From assembly GCA_902792085.1 (NCBI GenBank), contig CADAYE010000011.1, forward strand, positions 1-64,000: a stretch of 64,000 nucleotides of DNA. The letters are read 5' to 3'. The first letter of the stretch is position 1; every line of letters starts with the position of its first letter. The DNA comes from an uncultured bacterium. GTDB lineage: Bacteria; Cyanobacteriota; Vampirovibrionia; Gastranaerophilales; Gastranaerophilaceae. The notes beneath the pieces were generated by a model that ran no database searches, was not told the DNA's origin, and worked only from the letters and a program-made list of their open reading frames with translations. Made by a program: the position numbers and the translations under genes. Of this stretch, positions 1-9,265 are shown in pieces.

Positions 1-155
1 CTGATTGATTTTTGTCCGTAAGGACAAAAATGTATGAACATCTTATACTTATATCTTATGCGCGGAGCGATGCCGTCAGGCATTGCAGTGAAATAGCGTG
101 TTTTTCTTTTCGGTTCACTTTTCTTTTTGCGTCGCAATCAAAAAGAAAAGTGAAC
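1..155. repeat. Right part of a dispersed hairpin repeat (copy A)
   Basis: The first ~110 bases are nearly identical to 32901-33015, including a GTCC/GGAC hairpin and an ATGCC/GGCAT hairpin. The block ends in a perfect 17-bp stem (113-129 with 139-155, outer end GTTCA, pyrimidine-rich 5' arm) and a loop containing TCGCAA. The window starts inside the element. The short reading frame crossing this block looks like a product of the repeat, not a gene. Confidence 0.85.
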
Positions 156-170
156 AATGCTTCTTTCTTA

Positions 171-191
171 TAATTCACATTATGTGAATTA
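171..191. promoter_or_regulatory. Perfect palindrome upstream of gyrA
   Basis: Two perfect 10-bp arms, TAATTCACAT and its complement, are separated by one base. The site lies about 45 bp upstream of the likely gyrA -10 box. A second short inverted repeat (TTTAC/GTAAA, 194-208) lies between them. This looks like an operator, but I do not recognise the regulator. Confidence 0.45.
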
Positions 192-212
192 TCTTTACCT
201 ATTGTAAAGAAT

Positions 213-243
213 TTGGGCAAAATACTTGTGTTTATGCTATAAT
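213..243 (+). promoter_or_regulatory. Likely gyrA promoter
   Basis: An extended -10 box, TGC-TATAAT (TATAAT at 238-243), precedes gyrA. The best -35 match is a weak TTGGGC at 213-218 with a long 19-bp spacer. A transcript starting near 250 would carry the GGAGG at 262-266. Confidence 0.5.
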
Positions 244-274
244 TTAGACATAAGAAGACTTGGAGGATATTTAA

Positions 275-2842
275 TTGACTACTCAGCAAAACATGTTTGG
301 GGACGGAAAAATTGTTCCCGTTAATATCACAAAAGAAATGAAAACATCCTATATCGATTATGCAATGAGTGTAATCGTAGGTCGTGCGTTACCTGATGTT
401 CGTGACGGTTTAAAACCGGTTCACAGACGTATTTTATACTCGATGAATGAACTTGGGATGTACCCTGATAAACCGTTTAGAAAATGCGCCCGTATCGTTG
501 GGGAAGTTCTTGGTAAATACCATCCGCATGGTGACAGTTCGGTTTATGAAGCATTAGTTCGTATGGCGCAAGACTTTTCAACGAGATATTTGATGGTTGA
601 CGGTCATGGAAACTTTGGTTCTGTTGATGGTGACGGTGCCGCTGCAATGCGTTATACAGAAGCAAGAATGCACAAGATTACCCAATCAATGCTTGCTGAT
701 ATTGATTGTGAAACTGTCGAGTTTCAACCAAACTTTGACGGTTCTTTGCAGGAACCTACTGTTTTGCCTGTAAGACTTCCAATGCTTTTATTAAACGGAG
801 TTTCCGGTATTGCGGTCGGTATGGCTACAAATATTCCTCCACACAACCTTTGCGAAGTCGTTGACGGTACTATCGCATTGATTGATAACCCGAATATTAC
901 TATTCCGGAACTTATGGAATATATCAAAGGTCCTGATTTTCCAACAGCTGCAACTATTGTCGGTAAAAACGATATTAAACAGGCTTATGAAACAGGCAGA
1001 GGTTCTATTACAATGTCTGCCGTTTCAGGATTTGAAGAAATAGCAGGCGGAGCAGGGCGTCAGGGCAGAACGGCAATTGTTATAACAGAAATCCCTTATC
1101 AGGTTAATAAAGCAATGCTTATTGAAAAAATTGCAGACCTTGTTAAAGATGAAAAAATCAAAGGTATTTCTGATATTCGTGATGAATCTGACCGTGACGG
1201 TATGAGAATTGTTATTGAACTAAAACGAGATGCAAAACCTGATGTAGTTCGCAATAATCTGTATAAATTCACTCAACTTGAAACGACTTTTGGAGTAAAT
1301 ATGGTTGCTTTATGCGGTCAACAGCCTCGTTTGATGAATTTGTATGAAGTATTAAACGAATTTGTTGAACACAGAATAGAAATTGTTACACGCAGAACAA
1401 TTTTCTTCCTCAAAAAAGCAAAAATCAGAGCACATATTTTGGCAGGTTTGATTATAGCACTGGGTTCAATTGATGAAGTTATTGAACTTATCAAAAAATC
1501 AAAAACAACCGATATTGCAAGAGATGGTTTAATGAGTAGATTCGGGCTTGATGCCGATCAGGCAAACGCTATTCTTGAAATGCAATTACGCCGTTTGACA
1601 GGTTTAGAACAAGACAAAGTAAAAGCAGAATATGATGAATTACTCAAGAAAATTGAAGAATACGAATCAATTTTGGCAAGTCGTCAAAAAATTCTTAATA
1701 TTATTAAAACGGAACTTCTTGAAGACAAAGAAAAATATGGTGACGAAAGAAAAACTCAAATTGTTCCTGAACGCGGAGAAGTTACCATTGAAGATTTGAC
1801 TCCGAATACTCCTATGGCAGTGTTTATCACTCACCAAGGGTATTTGAAGCGTATTCCGTTAGATACTTTTGAACGTCAAAATAGAGCAACGAGAGGTAAA
1901 TCAGGTATCAAGACTAAAGAAGATGATGATATTCAACATTTCTTTACCGCTATGATGCATGATAAAGTATTATTCTTCTCATCAAAAGGTACTGTTTACA
2001 GTCTGAATGTTTATGACTTCCCTGAAGGCGGTCGTCAGTCTAAAGGTTTGCCTATAATTAATGTCCTTCCGATTGAACAGGATGAAAAAATTACGGCAGT
2101 TGTACCTGTAAGTGAATTTTCTCACGACTTGAACCTTATTATGCTTACTAAAAAAGGAAATATAAAGAGAATTGAACTTGATAATTTCTCTAATATAAGA
2201 AGAAACGGTATTATTGCAATTGGTTTAGATGAGGGCGATAGTCTGAATTGGGTTAAACTTGCAAAATCTTATGATGAAATAATTATCGGAACATCTTGCG
2301 GTATGGCAATCAGATTCCCGATTAAAGATTTAAGACCGTTAGGCAGAAGTGCTAAAGGTGTTATTTCAATGAAATTAAGAACGGGAGATGAAATTGTCGG
2401 ATGCGATATAGTTCCGCAGGATTATGATGCTGATTTGCTTGTTGTAACATCTGACGGTTTTGGTAAACGCACTAAATTATCAGAATTCAGAACTCAAAAC
2501 AGAGGCGGTATCGGACTTATTGCAACCAAATTCAAAACATCATCTTCAAGACTTGTTGCATTGACTATTGTAGAAAATAGTGATGACATTATGCTTGTTA
2601 CCGCAAACGGTGTTGTTACAAGAATAAATGCAGGTTCTATTTCGCAACAAGGTCGTCCTGCAACAGGGGTCAGAGCACAAAACTTAAATGATGGTGACAG
2701 CGTTGTTTCGGTTAATAAAATTCTGAATCCTGATGAAAGCGATGCGGTAAAATCTGTCTCTGCAGAATCTTCAGCACAGGTACAAGATGAGGTTCAGCAA
2801 ACGAGTTTCTTGACTGAAGAATCATCCAAAACGGAAGAATAG
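275..2842 (+). CDS. gyrA: DNA gyrase subunit A
   Basis: This is the ATP-dependent type II topoisomerase subunit that cuts and rejoins DNA to introduce negative supercoils together with GyrB. The 855-residue protein shows the winged-helix/tower core with [10 protein letters not shown] and the catalytic tyrosine in RYTEARM near residue 128. A C-terminal beta-pinwheel follows from about residue 510. The start is TTG, chosen because GGAGG sits 9 nt upstream. At the usual GyrA-box position the sequence is QNRATRG, a degenerate box, while a better match, QNRGGIG, lies in a later blade. ParC is the alternative reading, but the length and tail favour GyrA. The gene is monocistronic and ends at a strong hairpin. 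Confidence 0.93.
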   Translation: MTTQQNMFGDGKIVPVNITKEMKTSYIDYAMSVIVGRALPDVRDGLKPVHRRILYSMNELGMYPDKPFRKCARIVGEVLGKYHPHGDSSVYEALVRMAQDFSTRYLMVDGHGNFGSVDGDGAAAMRYTEARMHKITQSMLADIDCETVEFQPNFDGSLQEPTVLPVRLPMLLLNGVSGIAVGMATNIPPHNLCEVVDGTIALIDNPNITIPELMEYIKGPDFPTAATIVGKNDIKQAYETGRGSITMSAVSGFEEIAGGAGRQGRTAIVITEIPYQVNKAMLIEKIADLVKDEKIKGISDIRDESDRDGMRIVIELKRDAKPDVVRNNLYKFTQLETTFGVNMVALCGQQPRLMNLYEVLNEFVEHRIEIVTRRTIFFLKKAKIRAHILAGLIIALGSIDEVIELIKKSKTTDIARDGLMSRFGLDADQANAILEMQLRRLTGLEQDKVKAEYDELLKKIEEYESILASRQKILNIIKTELLEDKEKYGDERKTQIVPERGEVTIEDLTPNTPMAVFITHQGYLKRIPLDTFERQNRATRGKSGIKTKEDDDIQHFFTAMMHDKVLFFSSKGTVYSLNVYDFPEGGRQSKGLPIINVLPIEQDEKITAVVPVSEFSHDLNLIMLTKKGNIKRIELDNFSNIRRNGIIAIGLDEGDSLNWVKLAKSYDEIIIGTSCGMAIRFPIKDLRPLGRSAKGVISMKLRTGDEIVGCDIVPQDYDADLLVVTSDGFGKRTKLSEFRTQNRGGIGLIATKFKTSSSRLVALTIVENSDDIMLVTANGVVTRINAGSISQQGRPATGVRAQNLNDGDSVVSVNKILNPDESDAVKSVSAESSAQVQDEVQQTSFLTEESSKTEE

Positions 2843-2857
2843 ATTTAACGACAATAA

Positions 2858-2893
2858 ACAAAAGGGCTTCAATAAAAATTGAAGTCCTTTTGT
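2858..2893. terminator. Bidirectional terminator between convergent genes
   Basis: The stem ACAAAAGGGCTTCAAT pairs with ATTGAAGTCCTTTTGT around an AAAA loop (one wobble), with T-rich flanks on both strands. It lies between gyrA and the convergent gene ending at 2913 and can serve both. Confidence 0.85.
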
Positions 2894-2912
2894 TTGTGAT
2901 TATTTATATTGG

Positions 2913-4880
2913 CTATGCAACTTTTTTCTTTGCTCTTTTTAATTTGCCGTATTGCCCAAACAATTTTTCATATTCATTCTGGTAAACGATTTTCGCATCC
3001 TTTGAATTAAAATCTTTACCTTTCGCTGATTTTAAATTCGATACTTTTGTTTCGCATAAGTCTAATTTTGCAAGAATTTCTTTAATATTATATATTCTTT
3101 GTCCTTTACTGTCTGATTGTTTAAGCATATAATTAACAAGTTTTCTGTTCTTACCATTAATTCTTGAATACAAATTAATTGCATCTTTATTTTCGACGTT
3201 CGGTCTTTGACCGGCCATTTTTTGCATTTTTCTTGTATCTTTTATTGATTCAAAAATTTCCGGTAAGAGTTTTAATCTCATAACCATTGCACCAACGTTA
3301 TAATCATGTTGTTGATTTTCAAATGTTTTTCGACCAAGTTTTTGTTTGATTATCGCAGTGATGTCATTTTGTACCCTAAGTTTTCTTGCCTTAGGAGATT
3401 CTTTAAAAGTGCGCTTAAGTTCAATAACAGGAGTTTTAGGTTCATCTACAATAACAGGCGAATATGCAGGACTTACTACAGGTGTAAATTCAGGACTTAC
3501 TACAGGCGTAAATTCAGGTTTTTTTACCTGTTGAATTTCGACTGCAGGCTGAGGCAAAGAACCTTCTACTCTGCTATATCTCATTTTATTAATTTTATTT
3601 TCAAAAATCCTAACTAATCTACTTATTACAGATTCTTTTTTTGAGAAACCGGCATCTATTGAATCCTGAAGTCTTTCCCTTACGCTTTCTGATATAAACA
3701 AAGGGTTTTCAACTTCATTTTTTAATGCATTTATACGCTCTTCTTCATTGGTATATTTTACTATTCTCGCAATATTTTTGTGAAAAATCTCTGCTTTTTT
3801 CGAAGGAACAATATCTAAAATGTCAGCCAAATCTTTTATTGATTTTGCTCTTATATCATCACCCAAAACTTTGTATACAAAATTCGCACTGCTTTTATCA
3901 GTATCCATTTTATCAAAAAGTTTTTTCATAGCTTTAATTTCGTTATGAGATGCTTCTGCATCTTTGCCTGCAGTCGAATATTTAAATTTACACAAAATAT
4001 CAAGTCTTGTTTGGATATTTTTTGTATTTGCAGTTTTGTACATTTTTAAAATATCCGAAAAATCAGCAAGAGTTAAACCCTTTTTATGAGCAAGAAAATC
4101 TCCAAACATATATTCGATAAACATTTGACCCGCTTTTGAATAATTTTGTTCAAGATATTGAGATTCTTTGCCTATTGTTGTTCTTACAGCCCCCATTTTC
4201 ATTAATGATTCGACTGCCTGTTTTGCATCGAAAACTTCCTGACGAAAAGTGCCGGTTTCAACCATTTTATCAAGTTCTGCTACAACATTTCCTTGTTTTG
4301 AAGCATATTTTAAATATGATACATATTTAGGGAAATTTTTAATATATTCCTGTTTATTTTTAGAAGATAGCAAATCAGTAATAATTTTAATCGCTTCTTT
4401 TCCTCTGCCAAGAACATCATGTTGCACCTTTTGAACAAACTCAAGACTTTTTTTATCGGTTGCAACAGCAAAGAGTTTTGACAAAAGTTCAAGCGGAGCA
4501 TCTGTATTTTTTACAATACCCAAATGAGCCATGTTAGGTTTCTTTACTGTTTTAAATATTTCAATCAAACTACTTGGATCTTCTTTTAAGTTACCTGCTC
4601 TTGAATAATTTCTTGCATTATAGTTTGTAACAAGAGACTTTAAAAATTCCATTTTTGTCTTATCCGCATATTTTGTTAATTCTAAAAGTTCAGAAGTGCT
4701 GACTCCAATAATGTTACCATATCTTTGACAGGTATCATCTATAATTTCACGCACTCTTGCGTTTCTTATATTTTTTTTCGGAATAAAACTTTTTATTCCC
4801 AACCCCTCAAACGATACATTATTATTTAGGTTATACTTTTGTTTTATACCATAATTGTTGTTTATAGAATTTACTTGCAT
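2913..4880 (-). CDS. Unknown 655-residue protein with Asn-rich N-terminal leader and VSFEG box
   Basis: I recognise no enzymatic domain. The N-terminus is MQVNSINN followed by an Asn-rich stretch and VSFEG near residue 26, a leader style shared with other unknown proteins in this window. There is no hydrophobic signal peptide. The body is Lys-rich and looks helical. Near residues 455-485 there is a Pro-rich linker of PEFTPVVS-type repeats. The last ~120 residues form a basic helical domain. An ATG preceded by GGAGGT supports the start. It is convergent with gyrA and shares its terminator. A structural or secreted role is possible, but this is inference. Confidence 0.8.
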   Translation of the reverse strand: MQVNSINNNYGIKQKYNLNNNVSFEGLGIKSFIPKKNIRNARVREIIDDTCQRYGNIIGVSTSELLELTKYADKTKMEFLKSLVTNYNARNYSRAGNLKEDPSSLIEIFKTVKKPNMAHLGIVKNTDAPLELLSKLFAVATDKKSLEFVQKVQHDVLGRGKEAIKIITDLLSSKNKQEYIKNFPKYVSYLKYASKQGNVVAELDKMVETGTFRQEVFDAKQAVESLMKMGAVRTTIGKESQYLEQNYSKAGQMFIEYMFGDFLAHKKGLTLADFSDILKMYKTANTKNIQTRLDILCKFKYSTAGKDAEASHNEIKAMKKLFDKMDTDKSSANFVYKVLGDDIRAKSIKDLADILDIVPSKKAEIFHKNIARIVKYTNEEERINALKNEVENPLFISESVRERLQDSIDAGFSKKESVISRLVRIFENKINKMRYSRVEGSLPQPAVEIQQVKKPEFTPVVSPEFTPVVSPAYSPVIVDEPKTPVIELKRTFKESPKARKLRVQNDITAIIKQKLGRKTFENQQHDYNVGAMVMRLKLLPEIFESIKDTRKMQKMAGQRPNVENKDAINLYSRINGKNRKLVNYMLKQSDSKGQRIYNIKEILAKLDLCETKVSNLKSAKGKDFNSKDAKIVYQNEYEKLFGQYGKLKRAKKKVA

Positions 4881-5011
4881 TTATATTACCTCCATTATTT
4901 AAATGTATTAAAAACGAACAAAAAAAAATTTGCTAAATATAATTTTATTATAAATAAATGTTAAAAATATATATTTAAAAATATATATAAATTAATCATA
5001 CAAACATTGGG

Positions 5012-5039
5012 TTTACTTTTGAATAAAAAACATTAAAAT
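5012..5039 (+). promoter_or_regulatory. Promoter giving a leaderless transcript
   Basis: TTTACT, a 16-bp spacer and TAAAAT (5034-5039) end exactly 6 nt before the ATG at 5046. No Shine-Dalgarno sequence is present, so transcription probably begins at or next to the start codon. Confidence 0.5.
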
Positions 5040-5045
5040 ATCTGT

Positions 5046-5654
5046 ATGAAAAAGTTATTATCCATAATTGTCACTTTATTAATATTAAATACTATGTGTG
5101 TAGGCGGGAATATGCTTGTTAGCCAAAAGTTTCTGCTCCCTGCCTATGCCGAAGGTGAAGATTTATGGGGAAATTTCAATACAGATTTATCAAGTCCGAA
5201 AGAACAAAGATTTGTCAGTGATGAAGAATTTGAACAAGCAATAAAAAAGAAAAATAAAAAACTTGATAAATGGAAAAAAATATTACTAAATAACGGTTCA
5301 CCAAGAGGAGAACAGTTTTCTGAGTCCAATGAAACGGAAGCAATAAATAATAATCAGGGGGCAGAAGCATCTTTGCCCGTTTTGGCTTTACCTGTTGAAC
5401 TAAAAATCGGAGAAGGATATATCCCTGTGGGGCATTATCAGGTTGAAGGCAAAAACGAAGATGGCAGAATTGTACTAAATCTGTATCAGGCGCACAATTT
5501 GGTCGCAAGAATTCCTGCAACCGAAACAAACGAAGATTATGAACAGGAAGAAATTCTTTTTGCAAATTGGATAAGCCAGGATAATAATCACATAAAAATC
5601 ATTTACGGTTCGTTAGACTTTAATGCTTATGCACTTGTAGATATTTTGCAGTAA
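5046..5654 (+). CDS. Secreted unknown protein, 202 residues
   Basis: The N-terminus MKKLLSIIVTLLILNTM is a basic-hydrophobic signal peptide, with possible cleavage near the AYAEG segment at about residue 35. The mature part begins with an acidic and Lys-rich helical stretch (about residues 50-90). A beta-looking C-terminal half follows, containing GEGYIPVGHYQVEGK and GRIVLNLYQAHNLVARIP. No catalytic motif is visible and I do not recognise the family. The gene appears leaderless and monocistronic, ended by a strong palindromic terminator. Envelope or periplasmic localisation follows from the signal peptide. Confidence 0.75.
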   Translation: MKKLLSIIVTLLILNTMCVGGNMLVSQKFLLPAYAEGEDLWGNFNTDLSSPKEQRFVSDEEFEQAIKKKNKKLDKWKKILLNNGSPRGEQFSESNETEAINNNQGAEASLPVLALPVELKIGEGYIPVGHYQVEGKNEDGRIVLNLYQAHNLVARIPATETNEDYEQEEILFANWISQDNNHIKIIYGSLDFNAYALVDILQ

Positions 5655-5702
5655 ATCATTTGTTATTTATTGCAAAATTTATGTTAAAATTTTTTAAATA
5701 AA

Positions 5703-5726
5703 AAGGGTGCGAAATTTCGCACCCTT
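5703..5726. terminator. Bidirectional terminator
   Basis: A perfect 12-bp self-complementary sequence (AAGGGTGCGAAA and its complement) lies between convergent genes, with T-rich flanks on both strands. Confidence 0.85.
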
Positions 5727-5748
5727 AAATTTGTTATTTTATTGTTAC

Positions 5749-6972
5749 TTACTTTGACACAACATACGAACCTGTTTGAAGTTCGTGAGCAATATCTATT
5801 GCTTTTTTGAGTTGCGCATCGTCTTTATTTTTAATCTGTTCGTCTGTCAGTTCAACAACAACATCAGGAGTAATTCCTTTTTTGTGGATATCTGTTCCGT
5901 TCGGAGTCAGATATTTTTGGATAGTAATATTTATGCCTGAATTATTCGGGAGTTTATTGATTTCCTGAACAAGACCTTTGCCAAAAGATTGTGTACCGAC
6001 TAAGACTGCGCGTTTATTGTCTTTCATTGCTCCTGAAAAGATTTCACTTGCAGATGCTGAACCTTTGTTTAGTAATACAACAAGCGGTTTTGTTGTCAAA
6101 AGCGCATTAGAAGCCTTTTGTGTTTCTTTATATCCGTCTCTGTCAACTGTTGCAACTATATCTCCGCCGTTTAAAAACATATCGGATATATAAATTGCAT
6201 TACTCAAAAGCCCGCCCGGATTTGAACGCAAATCCAATATAAATGATTTTTTATCAGGATTATTCAAAATAATTTCTCTGACTTCTTTTGACGCATTTCT
6301 GCTGATAAATGAACTCAATCTGATATAGCATATATCATCAGGAATTTTTATATCTGTTGGAACTTTTTGAGTTACGGATTTTATCTCAATTTCCGCCCTT
6401 GTGATTGTATAAGATTTAGGTTCATCAACCCCTTTTCTTTTTATTAAAAGAGTAACCTGAGTTCCTTCTTCTCCTCTGATTTGGTCTGCAGCCTTATCAA
6501 CCGTAATACCTTTTGTACTCTTACCATTTATTGCAAGAATTTCATCATCAGCAAGCAAGCCCGCTTTTTCTGCAGGTGTATCTTCAATCGGGGCAATAAC
6601 CATCAATTTGCCGTCTTTCATACCAATTTGAATACCAATACCCTTTAAAGAACCCTTGATTGAACTTGTTTCTTCCTGAAATTCTTTAGGGTTTAAAAAT
6701 TTTGTATAAGGGTCATTCAAACTCGCTACCATTGTATCGATTGCAACATAAGCATCTTCGTCAGTCTGAATCATTTTGTCGTATTTGTGGCGCCACTTTG
6801 CCCAATTTTGTTCATTATTTGTCTGGTCTACATATTTGGTATTAATTAAACGCCAAACATTATCATACATTTCAACAGGGGTAGCCGCCTGAACATTTGA
6901 ACTTATTGCCCAAGAAAAGGTTGCAACAAACAAACCCAAAAATACTGCACTCTTTTTTATCGAATTTTTCAT
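5749..6972 (-). CDS. ctpA: Carboxy-terminal processing protease, S41 family (CtpA-like)
   Basis: This is a periplasmic serine protease that trims C-termini of exported proteins. From the ATG at 6972 the protein has 407 residues: signal peptide (MKNSIKKSAVFLGLF..., ending near VQAA), an N-terminal helical region, a PDZ domain (about residues 100-190, KGIGIQIG, and AGLLADDEILAING), and the S41 catalytic domain. The catalytic serine lies in GSASASEIF and the lysine about 25 residues later in QSFGKGLVQ. An in-frame codon 24 nt upstream is possible, but GGAGG is correctly spaced for 6972. tdk lies upstream on the same strand with a 118-bp gap. Confidence 0.92.
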   Translation of the reverse strand: MKNSIKKSAVFLGLFVATFSWAISSNVQAATPVEMYDNVWRLINTKYVDQTNNEQNWAKWRHKYDKMIQTDEDAYVAIDTMVASLNDPYTKFLNPKEFQEETSSIKGSLKGIGIQIGMKDGKLMVIAPIEDTPAEKAGLLADDEILAINGKSTKGITVDKAADQIRGEEGTQVTLLIKRKGVDEPKSYTITRAEIEIKSVTQKVPTDIKIPDDICYIRLSSFISRNASKEVREIILNNPDKKSFILDLRSNPGGLLSNAIYISDMFLNGGDIVATVDRDGYKETQKASNALLTTKPLVVLLNKGSASASEIFSGAMKDNKRAVLVGTQSFGKGLVQEINKLPNNSGINITIQKYLTPNGTDIHKKGITPDVVVELTDEQIKNKDDAQLKKAIDIAHELQTGSYVVSK

Positions 6973-7114
6973 GCTATAAACCTCCAATAATTCCACCTTT
7001 ATAAATCATAGACGAAATTATTTTACAAAAGTTCCGTTTATCTTGTGTATTATAATAACACAATTAAGGGAAAATGTGAAATAGTCAAGCGATAAAAGTA
7101 GTAAATTCAGACTA

Positions 7115-7729
7115 TTATTTATCGAATTGCAAAACTTTTAAGCCCAAGAAACTTGCTTTTTTCTTCACATCAGGAAGTTCATAACACTTGATACATCTTG
7201 CTTCGTATGTTTCATCCCCGCCTATCATAATCAAAGGAGAATTTTTATCGGCAGGTTTACCGTCAATGAGTCTTTGAGTTCTTGTTGCTTCTTCACATCC
7301 GCATTTCATACAAACGGCATGCAATTTATCAACTCTTGTTGCTATGCACATAAGCTGAGGCATATACCCAAACGGCTCGGCTTTAAAATCAAGTTCTAAT
7401 CCTGTTCCTATTACCTTTTTACCCTGTTTCATAAGTTCTGTAATAACAGGAACAATATTTGAGTCAAAAAATTGTAACTCGTCAATGGCGACAATTTGTG
7501 CATCTTTTACAAGACTCATAATCTGAATAGAATGTTTAACCTTGACAGCATCAAGCCATAAACCGTTTCTTGATTCGATATAATCTCCGCCCGCTCTTGT
7601 ATCAACATCAGGCGAAATTACAACAACCTTTTTCTTTGCGATAATACATCTTCTTATCCTGCGCAAAAGTTCTTCTGTTTTTCCGCAACTCATTGGTCCT
7701 GTTATGAGTTCAAAACAATAACCATCCAT
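7115..7729 (-). CDS. tdk: Thymidine kinase, type II
   Basis: The enzyme phosphorylates thymidine to dTMP in nucleoside salvage. The 204-residue length is normal for the bacterial family. The P-loop is GPMSCGKT near residue 11, the Walker B-like DELQFF is near residue 90, and the zinc ribbon is formed by CMKCGC and CIKCYE. The lid region GTGLELDFKAEPFG and the nucleoside-binding Tyr in GGDETYEARC are present. The start ATG has upstream GGGAGA and AAGGGA purine stretches. Confidence 0.95.
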   Translation of the reverse strand: MDGYCFELITGPMSCGKTEELLRRIRRCIIAKKKVVVISPDVDTRAGGDYIESRNGLWLDAVKVKHSIQIMSLVKDAQIVAIDELQFFDSNIVPVITELMKQGKKVIGTGLELDFKAEPFGYMPQLMCIATRVDKLHAVCMKCGCEEATRTQRLIDGKPADKNSPLIMIGGDETYEARCIKCYELPDVKKKASFLGLKVLQFDK

Positions 7730-7815
7730 TATCCCTTAAATTTTCTCCCATAAAGCATGTTCAACTGTATTAATTATAGAACTTTAAAACAAAAAATAAA
7801 AGTTAATTAATGTAA

Positions 7816-7853
7816 AATAATAGGTCGGATTCGTAAAGCCGACCTATTATTTA
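7816..7853 (-). terminator. Terminator after rplR
   Basis: The stem AATAATAGGTCGG pairs with CCGACCTATTATT around a 10-nt loop. On the minus strand it follows rplR by about 20 nt, so it ends the rpsH-rplF-rplR transcript. Confidence 0.8.
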
Positions 7854-7873
7854 ATTTTTTATTTTGATATTTA

Positions 7874-8242
7874 TTAGAACATCAAACCTGCTTCTCTTGC
7901 AGCATCTGCTAACGCTGCAACTCTGCCGTGATACAAGAATCCGCCTCTGTCAAATACAACACATTCGATTCCTGCTTTTTTGGCTTTTTGAGCAATTGCT
8001 TCGCCAACAACTTTTGCTGCTTCAATATTTCCGCCGTTTGAAAGTTTTTCTTTCAAATCTTTATCGTTTGATGATGCAGATGCCAAAGTTACATGGTTTT
8101 CATCATCAATCAATTGTGCGTAAATATGTTTAGTACTTCTGTAAACAGCAAGTCTTGGGAATTCAGAAGTTCCTGAAATTTTTAATCTGATACTTCTGTG
8201 TCTTTTTTGTACTAATGGTTTTCTTTCTTTTTGTTTAATCAT
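7874..8242 (-). CDS. rplR: 50S ribosomal protein L18
   Basis: L18 binds 5S rRNA in the large subunit. The 122-residue sequence shows the basic N-terminus ([20 protein letters not shown]), then [19 protein letters not shown] and the C-terminal [26 protein letters not shown] signature. In most bacteria L18 is followed by rpsE. Here a terminator follows at once and the next gene is tdk, so this is the end of an isolated three-gene ribosomal cluster. About 400 bp of repeats separate it from rplF. Confidence 0.96.
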   Translation of the reverse strand: MIKQKERKPLVQKRHRSIRLKISGTSEFPRLAVYRSTKHIYAQLIDDENHVTLASASSNDKDLKEKLSNGGNIEAAKVVGEAIAQKAKKAGIECVVFDRGGFLYHGRVAALADAAREAGLMF

Positions 8243-8356
8243 TTTATTTTATCCTTTCTTTTGCCCAAACCTGCTTGAAAAACCACTTCAAGAGTTTATA
8301 TGGGCTATTAACATGTCGGGGCAAGCCCGCAATCTACTTTAAATATTTGTATGAGT

Positions 8357-8518
8357 TTCCGAAACAAGTTCGGGATAATCTCGCCTGTGCAATCATAGAT
8401 TATAAATAATCCTTTTTGCAGGGGATCCCGAAACAAGTTCGGGATAATCTCGCCTGTGCAATCATAGATTATAAATAATCCTTTTTGCAGGGGATCCCGA
8501 AACAAGTTCGGGATAATC
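8357..8518. repeat. 69-bp tandem repeats between rplF and rplR
   Basis: A CCGAA-ACAAG-TTCGG hairpin recurs at 8361, 8430 and 8499 with an exact 69-bp period. Each is followed by CCTGTGCAATCATAGATT, and the third copy runs into a different repeat. The stem-loop resembles the CCTGAA-ACAAG-TTCAGG element at 13970, with the same loop and a compensated stem base pair. The reading frame across these copies (8308-8709, minus) is a product of the repeat. Confidence 0.85.
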
Positions 8519-8643
8519 CCGCCTGTGCAATCATAGATTGCTCCGCTCACTTCACTTTCGTTTCGTTTGCAACGGCGGAGATATAATGTTTCGTGCCCTG
8601 CTCGTCTTGCTAATCGCAAGCCGACACTGGCACTCCACACCGG
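8519..8643. repeat. Dispersed ~125-bp repeat, copy 1
   Basis: This block matches the reverse complement of 47501-47625 at roughly 85-90% by eye. It starts at CCGCCTGTGCAATC and contains TTTCGTGCCCTGCTCG and GCAAGCCGACAC. Here it lies inside a ribosomal protein operon, just downstream of the rplF stop codon. Confidence 0.85.
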
Positions 8644-8650
8644 CTCACGC

Positions 8651-9190
8651 TTACTTCTTACCGGCTTTACCAACTTTACGTCTGATGTATTCGCCTTCGT
8701 ATTTAACACCTTTTCCTTTATATACTTCAGGCGGACGTTTAGATCTGATTAATGCGGCAATATCGCCTACCATCTGTTTGTTTGCACCTTTAACAGTGAT
8801 ATTTGTGTTATTTTCAACAGTGATAGTAATTCCTTCCGGCGGAACAATATCAACAGGGTGAGAATAACCTAAAGCCATATTTAGAGTTTTACCCTGCATT
8901 TGCGCTCTGTAACCAACACCATTGATTTCTAATTTCTTAACAAAACCATCTTTTACACCAATAACCGCATTTGCTACCAAAGTTCTTGACAAACCGTAGA
9001 AAGCATCTGTTTCTCTTGATGTTCCAACTTTTGTTAATGTAATTGTATTGCCGTCTAATTTCACGGCGATTTCAGGACGAACCTCTACAACTTCAGTTCC
9101 CAAAGGTCCTTTTGCAGTAACTGTTTGTCCTTCTACTTTAACCTCAACGCCCTGAGGTACTTCGATTGGTTTTTTACCTATTCTTGACAT
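8651..9190 (-). CDS. rplF: 50S ribosomal protein L6
   Basis: L6 is a large-subunit protein near the sarcin-ricin loop. The 179-residue length is typical. The N-terminus MSRIGKKPIEVPQGV and the C-terminal signature around RSKRPPEVYKGKGVKY are diagnostic, and the two duplicated L6 folds are evident. The start has an AGGAG upstream. It follows rpsH by 75 nt and is separated from rplR by a repeat-filled gap. Confidence 0.97.
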   Translation of the reverse strand: MSRIGKKPIEVPQGVEVKVEGQTVTAKGPLGTEVVEVRPEIAVKLDGNTITLTKVGTSRETDAFYGLSRTLVANAVIGVKDGFVKKLEINGVGYRAQMQGKTLNMALGYSHPVDIVPPEGITITVENNTNITVKGANKQMVGDIAALIRSKRPPEVYKGKGVKYEGEYIRRKVGKAGKK

Positions 9191-9265
9191 TTTTTATTTT
9201 CTCCTTTTGGTATATGTAATAACTTTTGCCAAACCTTTCTACCAATTACATTTGGCTAAATATGA

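Noticed and set aside
56-289. 77-codon minus-strand frame upstream of gyrA
   Set aside because: It crosses the hairpin repeat and the gyrA promoter, has no ribosome-binding site and no family resemblance.
8357-8518. Possible CRISPR array from regularly spaced repeats
   Set aside because: The three 69-bp units are contiguous, with no unique spacers and no cas genes nearby. The same applies to the 98-bp units at 26639-26834.
8308-8709. 133-codon minus-strand reading frame between rplR and rplF
   Set aside because: It is made of the 69-bp tandem repeats and the dispersed repeat, repeats the same peptide, overlaps rplF and has no independent support.
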